Shown here in pieces: positions 1 through 11,573 of a stretch of 64,000 nt of DNA (positions are counted from its first letter, which is position 1; the number at the start of each line of letters is the position of its first letter). Source of the DNA: Sialis fuliginosa (taxonomy: Eukaryota; Arthropoda; Insecta; Megaloptera; Sialidae); NCBI GenBank assembly GCA_961205875.1, contig OY540818.1, forward strand, positions 1,968,001 to 2,032,000, written 5' to 3'. A program made the position numbers and the translations under genes. The notes beneath the pieces were generated by a model. That model was given only the letters and a program-made list of their open reading frames with translations. It was not told the DNA's origin and ran no database searches.

Positions 1-1652
1 CATAAACATAAACATAAACATAAACATAAATTTAAACATAAATTTAAACATAAATTTAAACATAAATTTAAACATAAATTTAAACATAAATTTAAACATA
101 AATTTAAACATAAACTTAAACATAAACTTAAACATAATCTTAAACATAAATTTAAACATAAATTTAAACATAAATTTAAACATAAATTTAAACATAAATT
201 TAAACATAAATTTAAACAACAAATTTAAACATAAATTCAAACATAATTTTAAACATAAATTTAAACATAAATTTTAACATAAATTTAAACATAAATTAAA
301 ACATAAATTTAAACATAAATTTAAACATAAATTAAAACATAAATTAAAACATAAATTAAAACATAAACTTAAATTTAAACATAAATTTAAAAATAAATTT
401 AAACATAAATTTAAACATAAATTTAAACATAAATTTAAACATAAATTAAAATATAAACTTAAATTTAAACATAAATTTAAACTTAAATTAAAACATAAAT
501 TAAAACATAAACTTAAACCTAAACTTAAACATAAACTTAAACATAAATTTAAACATAAATTTAAACATAAATTTTAACATAAATTTAAACATAAATTTAA
601 AAATAAATTTAAACATAAATTAAAACAAACTTAAATTTAAACATAAATTTAAACATAAATTTAAACATAAATTAAATCTTAAACATAAACTTAAACATAA
701 ATTTAAACATAAATTTAAACATAAATTAAAACATAAACTTAAATTTAAACATAAATTTAAACAACAAATTTAAACATAAATTCAAACATAATTTTAAACA
801 TAAATTTAAACATAAATTTTAACATAAATTTAAACATAAATTTAAACATAATATAAAACATAAATTAAAACATAAACTTAAATTTAAACATAAATTTAAA
901 CATAAATTTAAACATAAATTTAAACATAAATTTAAACATAAATTTAAACATAAATTTAAACATAAATTTAAACATAAATTTAAACATAAATTTAAACATA
1001 AATTAAAATATAAACATAAATTTAAACATAAATTATAACATAAACTTAAATTTAAACATAAATTTAAACTTAAATTAAAACATAAATTAAAACATAAACT
1101 TAAACATAAACTTAAACATAAACTTAAAAATAAATTTAAAAATAAATTTAAACATAAATTAAAACAAACTTAAATTTAAACATAAATTTAAACATAAATT
1201 TAAACATAAATTAAAACATAAACTTAAATTTAAACATAAATTTAAACATAAATTTAAACATAAACTTAAACATAAACTTAAACATAAACCTAAACATAAA
1301 TTTAAACATAAATTTAAACATAAATTTAAACATAAATTTAAACATAAATTTAAACATAAATTTAAACAACAAATTTAAACATAAATTCAAACATAATTTT
1401 AAACATAAATTAAAACATAAATTTAAACATAAATTTAAACATAAATTTAAACATAATATAAAACATAAATTAAAACATAAACTTAAATTTAAACATAAAT
1501 TTAAACATAAATTTAAACATAAATTTAAACATAAATTTAAACATAAATTAAAATGTAAAAATTAATTTAAACATAAATTTAAACATAAATTTAATCATAA
1601 ATTTAAGCATAAATATAAACATAAATTTAAACATAAATTAAAACATAAACTT
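1..1652 (+). repeat. 12-mer satellite field with variant hexamers
   Basis: Tandem AAACATAAATTT units are mixed with AAACTT, AAATTA and AAATCT variant hexamers. The CAACAAATTT phase-shift marker occurs near 217, 759 and 1368. The field matches about 8648-10299 at an offset of ~8,647 bp (the AATCT variant at 136 recurs at 8783), and its first ~1.1 kb also matches from about 6266. No gene is seen. The stretch ends at AAACTTAAAC, the standard entry into a pure hexamer array. Confidence 0.95.
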
Positions 1653-2030
1653 AAACATAAACATAAACATAAACATAAACATAAACATAAACATAAACAT
1701 AAACATAAACATAAACATAAACATAAACATAAACATAAACATAAACATAAACATAAACATAAACATAAACATAAACATAAACATAAACATAAACATAAAC
1801 ATAAACATAAACATAAACATAAACATAAACATAAACATAAACTTAAACATAAACATAAACATAAACATAAACATAAACATAAACATAAACATAAACATAA
1901 ACATAAACATAAACATAAACATAAACATAAACATAAACATAAACATAAACATAAGCATAAACATAAACATAAACATAAACATAAACATAAACATAAACAT
2001 AAACATAAAACATAAACATAAACATAAGCA
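1653..2030 (+). repeat. (AAACAT)n left arm, module 1
   Basis: A near-pure 6-bp tandem repeat with essentially no G on this strand. Interruptions are an AAACTT unit near 1841, an AAGCAT near 1953 and a one-base A insertion near 2008 that shifts the hexamer phase. It ends in AAGCAT at the core. It forms inverted-repeat partners with the ATGTTT array at 2292. Confidence 0.97.
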
Positions 2031-2079
2031 TTTAACATAAACTAAATCATACAACTAAATAAACATATAACAACAACTG

Positions 2080-2096
2080 CAAATCGACTCGATTTG
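2080..2096. repeat. Core palindrome CAAATCGACTCGATTTG
   Basis: A perfect 8-bp-arm palindrome with a single central C. The right arm can instead pair with AAATCG at 2101-2106 across a GTATT loop, so two mutually exclusive hairpins are possible. The palindrome is intact in all cores except copy 3, where the left arm reads CCAATCGA. It starts 211 bp before the core end in copies 1, 2 and 5 and 212 bp before in the others. Confidence 0.9.
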
Positions 2097-2220
2097 TATT
2101 AAATCGGTCTATTTTGATAATAAACGCCTCGATTCGACCAATAACAATCTGATCAAATTATTTTCATTCAATTCCATCAGTTTGGATACTTATCGGAAAT
2201 TTAGTGTTTAAATGACTAGA

Positions 2221-2249
2221 TTTGACATTATTTGATGTAATTTGAGTCA
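2221..2249 (+). promoter_or_regulatory. Three 10-bp-phased TTTGA motifs with TGAGTCA
   Basis: TTTGA starts at 2221, 2231 and 2241, exactly one 10-bp step apart, and the last one overlaps TGAGTCA, the consensus of AP-1/Gcn4-type bZIP factors. TGAGTCA is present in every core, 48 bp before its end: 10998, 15010, 15920, 17142, 21844, 23839, 28983, 39127, 48441 and 60436. Binding is an inference; the motif alone is short and common. Confidence 0.45.
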
Positions 2250-2291
2250 AATGATGATTTTCGACTCAATTCTTTTTTACAATTAAAAATA

Positions 2292-2902
2292 ATGTTTATG
2301 TTTATGTTGTTGTTTATGTTTAAGTTTATGTTTATGTTTATGTTTATGTTTATGTTTATGTTTATGTTTATGTTTATGTTTATGTTTATGTTTATGTTTA
2401 TGTTTATGTTTATGTTTATGTTTATGTTTATGTTTATGTTTATGTTTATGTTTATGTTTATGTTTATGTTTATGTTTATGTTTATGTTTATGTTTATGTT
2501 TATGTTTATGTTTATGTTTATGTTTATGTTTATGTTTATGTTTATGTTTATGTTTATGTTTATGTTTATGTTTATGTTTATGTTTATGTTTATGTTTATG
2601 TTTATGTTTATGTTTATGTTTATGTTTATGTTTATGTTTATGTTTATGTTTATGTTTATGTTTATGTTTATGTTTATGTTTATGTTTATGTTTATGTTTA
2701 TGTTTATGTTTATGTTTATATTTTAGTTTATGTTTATGTTTATGTTTATGTTTATGTTTTTGTTTATGTTTAGGTTTATGTTTTAATTTATGTTTAAATT
2801 TATGTTCAAAATGTATGTTTAAATTTATGTTTAAGTTTATGTTTAAAGTTATGTTTTAATTCATGTTTCAATTTATGTTTAAATTTATGTTTAAATTTAT
2901 GT
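2292..2902 (-). repeat. Inverted (ATGTTT)n right arm and tail, module 1
   Basis: The hexamer array is in the opposite polarity (2292-2784). It starts with an imperfect lead containing GTTGTTG and TTTAAG and is then uniform to about 2717. A tail of inverted 12-mers (2785-2902) ends at a 26-bp perfect palindrome (2890-2915, centre GTAC), where polarity returns to plus. Confidence 0.95.
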
Positions 2903-3934
2903 ACATAAATTTAAATATAAATTTAAACATAAATTTAAACATAAATTTAAACATAAATTTAAAAATAAATTTAAACATAAATTAAATCTTAAACAAACTT
3001 AAACATAAATTTAAACATAAATTTGAACATAAATTAAAACATAAACTTAAATTTAAACATAAATTTAAACATAAATTTAAACTTAAATTTAAACATAAAT
3101 TTAAACATAAATTAAAACATAAACTTAAATTTAAACATAAATTTAAACATAAATTAAAACATAAACTTAAATTTAAACATAAATTTAAACATAAATTTAA
3201 ACTTAAATTTAAACATAAATTAAAACATAAATTAAAACATAAACTTAAATTTAAACATAAATTTAAACATAAATTTAAACTTAAATTTAAACATAAATTA
3301 AAACATAAATTTAAAAATAAATTTAAATATAAATTATAACAAACTTAAATTTAAACATAAATTTAAACATAAATTAAATCTTAAACATAAACTTAAACAT
3401 AAATTTAAACATAAATTTAAACATAAATTATAACATAAACTTAAATTTAAACATAAATTTAAACATAAATTTAAACTTAAATTTAAACATAAATTAAAAC
3501 ATAAACTTAAACATAAACTTAAACATAAACTTAAACATAAATTTAAACATAAATTTAAACATAAATTTAAACATAAATTTAAACATAAATTTAAACATAA
3601 ATTTAAACATAAATTTAAACATAAATTTAAACATAAATTTAAACATAAATTTAAACATAAATTTAAACATAAATTTAAACATAAATTTAAACATAAATTA
3701 AAATATAAATTTAAACATAAATTTAAACATAAATTGAAATATAAACTTAAATTTAAACATAAATTTAAACATAAATTAAAATATAAACTTAAATTTAAAC
3801 ATAAATTTAAACATAAATTTAAACATAAATTTAAGCATAAATATAAACATAAATTTAAACATAAATTAAAACATAAACTTAAATTTAAACATAAATTTAA
3901 ACATAAATTAAAACATAAATTAAAACATAAACTT

Positions 3935-3978
3935 AAACATAAACATAAACATAAACATAAACATAATCATAAACATAA
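3935..3978 (+). repeat. Short AAACAT run without core
   Basis: A few AAACAT units, with one AATCAT variant, follow the same AAACTTAAAC entry used by full modules, then return directly to 12-mers. An identical run lies at 12715-12758 in the large duplicate. Confidence 0.85.
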
Positions 3979-4992
3979 ATTTAAACAAAAATTTAAACAT
4001 AAATTTAAACATAAATTAGAACATAAATTTAAACATAAATTTAAACATAAATTTAAACATAAATTAAAACATAAATTAAAACATAAACTTAAATTTAAAC
4101 ATAAATTTAAACATAAATTTAAACATAAATTTAAACATAAATTTAAACATAAATTTAAACATAAATTTAAACATAAATTTAAACATAAATTTAAACATAA
4201 ATTAAATCTTAAACATAAACTTAAACATAAATTTAAACATAAATGTAAACATAAATTAAAACATAAACTTAAATTTAAACATAAATTTAAACATAAATTT
4301 AAACATAAATTAAAACATGAATTAAAACAAAAATTAAAACATAAACTTAAACATAAACTTAAACATAAACTTAAACATAAATTTAAACATAAATTTAAAC
4401 ATAAATTTAAACATAAATTTAAACATAAATTTAAACATAAATTTAAACTTAAATTTAAACATAAATTTAAACATAAATTTAAACATAAATTTAAACATAA
4501 ATTTAAACTTAAATATAAATTTAAACATAAATTTAAACATAATATAAAACATAAATTAAAACATAAACTTAAATTTAAACATAAATTTAAACATAAATTT
4601 AAACATAAATTTAAACATAAATTTAAACATAAATTAAAACATTAACTTAAATTTAAACATAAATTTAAACATAAATTTAAACTTAAATTTAAACATAAAT
4701 TTAAACATAAATTTAAACATAAATTTAAACATAAATTTAAACTTAAATATAAATTTAAACATAAATTTAAACATAAATTAAAACAAAAACTAAAACATAA
4801 ACTTAAACATAAACTTAAACATAAACTTAAACATAAATTTAAACATAAATTTAAACATAAATTTAAACATAAATTTAAACATAAATTTAAACTTAAATAT
4901 AAATTTAAACATAAATTTAAACATAAATTTAAACATAAATTAAAACAAAAATTAAAACATAAACTTAAACATAAACTTAAACATAAACTTAA

Positions 4993-7380
4993 ACATAATT
5001 TTAAACATAATTTTAAACATAAATTTAAACATAAATTTAAACATAAATTTAAACATAAATTTAAACAACAAATTTAAACATAAATTCAAACATAATTTTA
5101 AACATAAATTTAAACATAAATTTTAACATAAATTTAAACATAAATTTAAACATAAATTTAAACATAATATAAAACATAAATTAAAACATAAACTTAAATT
5201 TAAACATAAATTTAAACATAAATTTAAACATAAATTTAAACATAAATTTAAACATAAATTTAAACATAAATTTAAACATAAATTTAAACATAAATTTAAA
5301 CATAAATTTAAAAATAAATTTAAACATAAATTAAAACATAAATTAAAACAAACTTAAATTTAAACATAAATTTAAACATAAATTAAATCTTAAACATAAA
5401 CTTAAACATAAATTTAAACATAAATTTAAACATAAATTAAAACATAAACATAAATTTAAACATAAATTTAAACATAAATTTAAAAATAAATTTAAACATA
5501 AATTAAATCATAAATTAAAACAAACTTAAATTTAAACATAAATTTAAACATAAATTTAAACATAAATTTAAAAATAAATTTAAACATAAATTAAATCATA
5601 AATTAAAACAAACTTAAATTTAAACATAAATTTAAACATAAATTAAATCTTAAACATAAACTTAAACATAAATTTAAACATAAATTTAAACATAAATTAA
5701 AACATAAACTTAAATTTAAACATAAATTTAAACATAAATTTAAACTTAAATTTAAACATAAATTTAAACTTAAATTTAAACATAAATTTAAACATAAATT
5801 TAAACATACATTTTAACATAAATTTAAACTTAAACATAAATTTAAACATAAATTTAAACAACAAATTTAAACATAAATTCAAACATAATTTTAAACATAA
5901 ATTTAAACAACAAATTTAAACATAAATTCAAACATAATTTTAAACATAAATTTAAAAATAAATTTAAACATAAATTTAAACATAAATTAAAACATAAATT
6001 TAAACATAAATTTAAACATAATAAAAAAAAACATAAACTTAAATTTAAACATAAATTTAAACATAAATTTAAACATAAATTAAAATATAAACATAAATTT
6101 AAACATAAATTTAAACATAAATTAAAATATAAACATAAATTTATACATAAATTTAAACATAAAATTAAGCATAAATATAAAAATAAATTTAAACATAAAT
6201 TAAAACATAAATTAAAACATAAACTTAAACATAAACATAAACATAAACATAAACATAAACATAAACATAAACATAAACATAAACATAAACATAAATTTAA
6301 ACATAAATTTAAACATAAATTTAAACATAAATTTAAACATAAATTTAAACATAAATTTAAACATAAATTTAAACATAAACTTAAACATAAACTTAAACAT
6401 AATCTTAAACATAAATTTAAACATAAATTTAAACATAAATTTAAACATAAATTTAAACATAAATTTAAACATAAATTTAAACAACAAATTTAAACATAAA
6501 TTCAAACATAATTTTAAACATAAATTTAAACATAAATTTTAACATAAATTTAAACATAAATTAAAACATAAATTTAAACATAAATTTAAACATAAATTAA
6601 AACATAAATTAAAACATAAATTAAAACATAAACTTAAATTTAAACATAAATTTAAAAATAAATTTAAACATAAATTTAAACATAAATTTAAACATAAATT
6701 TAAACATAAATTAAAATATAAACTTAAATTTAAACATAAATTTAAACTTAAATTAAAACATAAATTAAAACATAAACTTAAACATAAACTTAAACATAAA
6801 CTTAAACATAAATTTAAACATAAATTTAAACATAAATTTTAACATAAATTTAAACATAAATTTAAAAATAAATTTAAACATAAATTAAAACAAACTTAAA
6901 TTTAAACATAAATTTAAACATAAATTAAATCTTAAACATAAACTTAAACATAAATTTAAACATAAATTTAAACATAAATTAAAACATAAACTTAAATTTA
7001 AACATAAATTTAAACAACAAATTTAAACATAAATTCAAACATAATTTTAAACATAAATTTAAACATAAATTTTAACATAAATTTAAACATAAATTTAAAC
7101 ATAATATAAAACATAAATTAAAACATAAACTTAAATTTAAACATAAATTTAAACATAAATTTAAACATAAATTTAAACATACATTTAAACATAAATTTAA
7201 ACATAAATTTAAACATAAATTTAAACATAAATTTAAACATAAATTTAAACATAAATTAAAATATAAACATAAATTTAAACATAAATTATAACATAAACTT
7301 AAATTTAAACATAAATTTAAACTTAAATTAAAACATAAATTAAAACATAAACTTAAACATAAACTTAAACATAAACTTAA
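4993..7380 (+). repeat. 2,388-bp tandem duplication, copy 1
   Basis: Rare markers recur at exactly +2,388: ACATAATTTT at 4993 and 7381, the A9 tract in ATAAAAAAAAAC at 6021 and 8409, and the ACATACATTTTAAC variant near 5815. 2,388 is 398 hexamers, so register is preserved. The pure hexamer run at 6237-6293 is one unit longer than its partner. Confidence 0.9.
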
Positions 7381-9768
7381 ACATAATTTTAAACATAATT
7401 TTAAACATAAATTTAAACATAAATTTAAACATAAATTTAAACATAAATTTAAACAACAAATTTAAACATAAATTCAAACATAATTTTAAACATAAATTTA
7501 AACATAAATTTTAACATAAATTTAAACATAAATTTAAACATAAATTTAAACATAATATAAAACATAAATTAAAACATAAACTTAAATTTAAACATAAATT
7601 TAAACATAAATTTAAACATAAATTTAAACATAAATTTAAACATAAATTTAAACATAAATTTAAACATAAATTTAAACATAAATTTAAACATAAATTTAAA
7701 AATAAATTTAAACATAAATTAAAACATAAATTAAAACAAACTTAAATTTAAACATAAATTTAAACATAAATTAAATCTTAAACATAAACTTAAACATAAA
7801 TTTAAACATAAATTTAAACATAAATTAAAACATAAACATAAATTTAAACATAAATTTAAACATAAATTTAAAAATAAATTTAAACATAAATTAAATCATA
7901 AATTAAAACAAACTTAAATTTAAACATAAATTTAAACATAAATTTAAACATAAATTTAAAAATAAATTTAAACATAAATTAAATCATAAATTAAAACAAA
8001 CTTAAATTTAAACATAAATTTAAACATAAATTAAATCTTAAACATAAACTTAAACATAAATTTAAACATAAATTTAAACATAAATTAAAACATAAACTTA
8101 AATTTAAACATAAATTTAAACATAAATTTAAACTTAAATTTAAACATAAATTTAAACTTAAATTTAAACATAAATTTAAACATAAATTTAAACATACATT
8201 TTAACATAAATTTAAACTTAAACATAAATTTAAACATAAATTTAAACAACAAATTTAAACATAAATTCAAACATAATTTTAAACATAAATTTAAACAACA
8301 AATTTAAACATAAATTCAAACATAATTTTAAACATAAATTTAAAAATAAATTTAAACATAAATTTAAACATAAATTAAAACATAAATTTAAACATAAATT
8401 TAAACATAATAAAAAAAAACATAAACTTAAATTTAAACATAAATTTAAACATAAATTTAAACATAAATTAAAATATAAACATAAATTTAAACATAAATTT
8501 AAACATAAATTAAAATATAAACATAAATTTATACATAAATTTAAACATAAAATTAAGCATAAATATAAAAATAAATTTAAACATAAATTAAAACATAAAT
8601 TAAAACATAAACTTAAACATAAACATAAACATAAACATAAACATAAACATAAACATAAACATAAACATAAACATAAATTTAAACATAAATTTAAACATAA
8701 ATTTAAACATAAATTTAAACATAAATTTAAACATAAATTTAAACATAAATTTAAACATAAACTTAAACATAAACTTAAACATAATCTTAAACATAAATTT
8801 AAACATAAATTTAAACATAAATTTAAACATAAATTTAAACATAAATTTAAACAACAAATTTAAACATAAATTCAAACATAATTTTAAACATAAATTTAAA
8901 CATAAATTTTAACATAAATTTAAACATAAATTAAAACATAAATTTAAACATAAATTTAAACATAAATTAAAACATAAATTAAAACATAAATTAAAACATA
9001 AACTTAAATTTAAACATAAATTTAAAAATAAATTTAAACATAAATTTAAACATAAATTTAAACATAAATTTAAACATAAATTAAAATATAAACTTAAATT
9101 TAAACATAAATTTAAACTTAAATTAAAACATAAATTAAAACATAAACTTAAACATAAACTTAAACATAAACTTAAACATAAATTTAAACATAAATTTAAA
9201 CATAAATTTTAACATAAATTTAAACATAAATTTAAAAATAAATTTAAACATAAATTAAAACAAACTTAAATTTAAACATAAATTTAAACATAAATTTAAA
9301 CATAAATTAAATCTTAAACATAAACTTAAACATAAATTTAAACATAAATTTAAACATAAATTAAAACATAAACTTAAATTTAAACATAAATTTAAACAAC
9401 AAATTTAAACATAAATTCAAACATAATTTTAAACATAAATTTAAACATAAATTTTAACATAAATTTAAACATAAATTTAAACATAATATAAAACATAAAT
9501 TAAAACATAAACTTAAATTTAAACATAAATTTAAACATAAATTTAAACATAAATTTAAACATAAATTTAAACATAAATTTAAACATAAATTTAAACATAA
9601 ATTTAAACATAAATTTAAACATAAATTTAAACATAAATTTAAACATAAATTAAAATATAAACATAAATTTAAACATAAATTATAACATAAACTTAAATTT
9701 AAACATAAATTTAAACTTAAATTAAAACATAAATTAAAACATAAACTTAAACATAAACTTAAACATAA
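7381..9768 (+). repeat. 2,388-bp tandem duplication, copy 2
   Basis: Near-identical to 4993-7380, with hexamer-scale length differences such as the run at 8625-8675. The second half drifts by 6-18 bp relative to copy 1 through unit gains and losses. The right end is approximate because the flanks are the same satellite. Confidence 0.85.
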
Positions 9769-10299
9769 ACTTAAAAATAAATTTAAAAATAAATTTAAAC
9801 ATAAATTAAAACAAACTTAAATTTAAACATAAATTTAAACATAAATTTAAACATAAATTAAAACATAAACTTAAATTTAAACATAAATTTAAACATAAAT
9901 TTAAACATAAACTTAAACATAAACTTAAACATAAACTTAAACATAAATTTAAACATAAATTTAAACATAAATTTAAACATAAATTTAAACATAAATTTAA
10001 ACATAAATTTAAACAACAAATTTAAACATAAATTCAAACATAATTTTAAACATAAATTAAAACATAAATTTAAACATAAATTTAAACATAAATTTAAACA
10101 TAATATAAAACATAAATTAAAACATAAACTTAAATTTAAACATAAATTTAAACATAAATTTAAACATAAATTTAAACATAAATTTAAACATAAATTAAAA
10201 TGTAAAAATTAATTTAAACATAAATTTAAACATAAATTTAATCATAAATTTAAGCATAAATATAAACATAAATTTAAACATAAATTAAAACATAAACTT

Positions 10300-10785
10300 A
10301 AACATAAACATAAACATAAACATAAACATAAACATAAACATAAACATAAACATAAACATAAACATAAACATAAACATAAACATAAACATAAACATAAACA
10401 TAAACATAAACATAAACATAAACATAAACATAAACATAAACATAAACATAAACATAAACATAAACATAAACATAAACATAAACATAAACATAAACATAAA
10501 CATAAACATAAACATAAACATAAACATAAACATAAACATAAACATAAACATAAACATAAACATAAACATAAACTTAAACATAAACATAAACATAAACATA
10601 AACATAAACATAAACATAAACATAAACATAAACATAAACATAAACATAAACATAAACATAAACATAAACATAAACATAAACATAAACATAAACATAAACA
10701 TAAGCATAAACATAAACATAAACATAAACATAAACATAAACATAAACATAAACATAAACATAAAACATAAACATAAACATAAGCA
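10300..10785 (+). repeat. (AAACAT)n left arm, module 2
   Basis: Same arm as module 1, with the AAACTT interruption near 10572, AAGCAT near 10702 and the AAAACAT phase slip near 10761. It is 108 bp (18 units) longer, although the flanks are near-identical. Confidence 0.97.
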
Positions 10786-11046
10786 TTTAACATAAACTAA
10801 ATCATACAACTAAATAAACATATAACAACAACTGCAAATCGACTCGATTTGTATTAAATCGGTCTATTTTGATAATAAACGCCTCGATTCGACCAATAAC
10901 AATCTGATCAAATTATTTTCATTCAATTCCATCAGTTTGGATACTTATCGGAAATTTAGTGTTTAAATGACTAGATTTGACATTATTTGATGTAATTTGA
11001 GTCAAATGATGATTTTCGACTCAATTCTTTTTTACAATTAAAAATA
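10786..11046 (+). other. Conserved core, copy 2 (subfamily A)
   Basis: 261 bp, with no difference from copy 1 found by eye. It lies 8,755 bp downstream of copy 1, so it was copied as part of the large duplication and not independently inserted. Palindrome at 10835-10851 and TGAGTCA at 10998 are intact. Confidence 0.93.
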
Positions 11047-11573
11047 ATGTTTATGTTTATGTTGTTGTTTATGTTTAAGTTTATGTTTATGTTTATGTTT
11101 ATGTTTATGTTTATGTTTATGTTTATGTTTATGTTTATGTTTATGTTTATGTTTATGTTTATGTTTATGTTTATGTTTATGTTTATGTTTATGTTTATGT
11201 TTATGTTTATGTTTATGTTTATGTTTATGTTTATGTTTATGTTTATGTTTATGTTTATGTTTATGTTTATGTTTATGTTTATGTTTATGTTTATGTTTAT
11301 GTTTATGTTTATGTTTATGTTTATGTTTATGTTTATGTTTATGTTTATGTTTATGTTTATGTTTATGTTTATGTTTATGTTTATGTTTATATTTTAGTTT
11401 ATGTTTATGTTTATGTTTATGTTTATGTTTTTGTTTATGTTTAGGTTTATGTTTTAATTTATGTTTAAATTTATGTTTAAAATGTATGTTTAAATTTATG
11501 TTTAAGTTTATGTTTAAAGTTATGTTTTAATTCATGTTTCAATTTATGTTTAAATTTATGTTTAAATTTATGT
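11047..11573 (-). repeat. Inverted (ATGTTT)n right arm and tail, module 2
   Basis: Same lead and tail as module 1, but the uniform part is 84 bp (14 units) shorter. It ends at the GTAC palindrome 11561-11586. The left arm grew while the right arm shrank relative to module 1. Confidence 0.95.

Larger units (their letters stand above)
2031..2291 (+). other. Conserved 261-bp non-repetitive core, copy 1
   Basis: The only non-satellite sequence in this part of the window. It has 68 G/C in 261 bp (about 26%) and eight CpGs, compared with none in the flanking arrays. It contains a 17-bp palindrome at 2080-2096, an overlapping inverted repeat at 2090-2106 (6-bp arms, 5-nt loop), TTTGA at 2221, 2231 and 2241, the heptamer TGAGTCA at 2243-2249, and a 7-bp inverted repeat TTGAGTC/GACTCAA at 2242-2269. 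A T6 run sits just before the right arm. No frame encodes a recognisable protein. Subfamily A (shared with copies 2 and 5): CATACAACT, and GATTCGACC without the extra T of the other copies. Function unknown; candidates are a foldback-element loop, a protein-binding or replication site, or a passenger sequence. Confidence 0.93.
2903..10299 (+). repeat. 12-mer satellite field with nested duplications
   Basis: The field opens with AAATATAAATTT after the GTAC palindrome. A homogeneous 12-mer run spans about 3537-3697. It includes the 2,388-bp tandem pair (4993-9768) and short hexamer runs near 3935, 6237 and 8625. No non-satellite sequence or gene is seen. Confidence 0.93.

Noticed and set aside
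2122..2140. tRNA B-box-like sequence (GGTACGAATCG on the minus strand in group B/C cores), suggesting a tRNA-derived SINE
   Set aside because: The bases around it cannot form a T-stem, no A-box lies at a suitable distance, and group A lacks one base of it. Chance resemblance is more likely.
2272..2278. T6 run at the core end as an RNA polymerase III terminator
   Set aside because: No convincing internal promoter precedes it, and T-rich runs are expected at this base composition.
2031..2291. Centromere-type CENP-B box in the core
   Set aside because: No match to the CENP-B box consensus (TTCG....A..CGGG type) is visible. A centromeric role cannot be argued from motif content.
1653..2717. Hexamer arrays as telomeric repeats
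   Set aside because: AAACAT/ATGTTT is not a known telomere repeat, lacks the usual G-rich strand, and occurs internally in both polarities many times.
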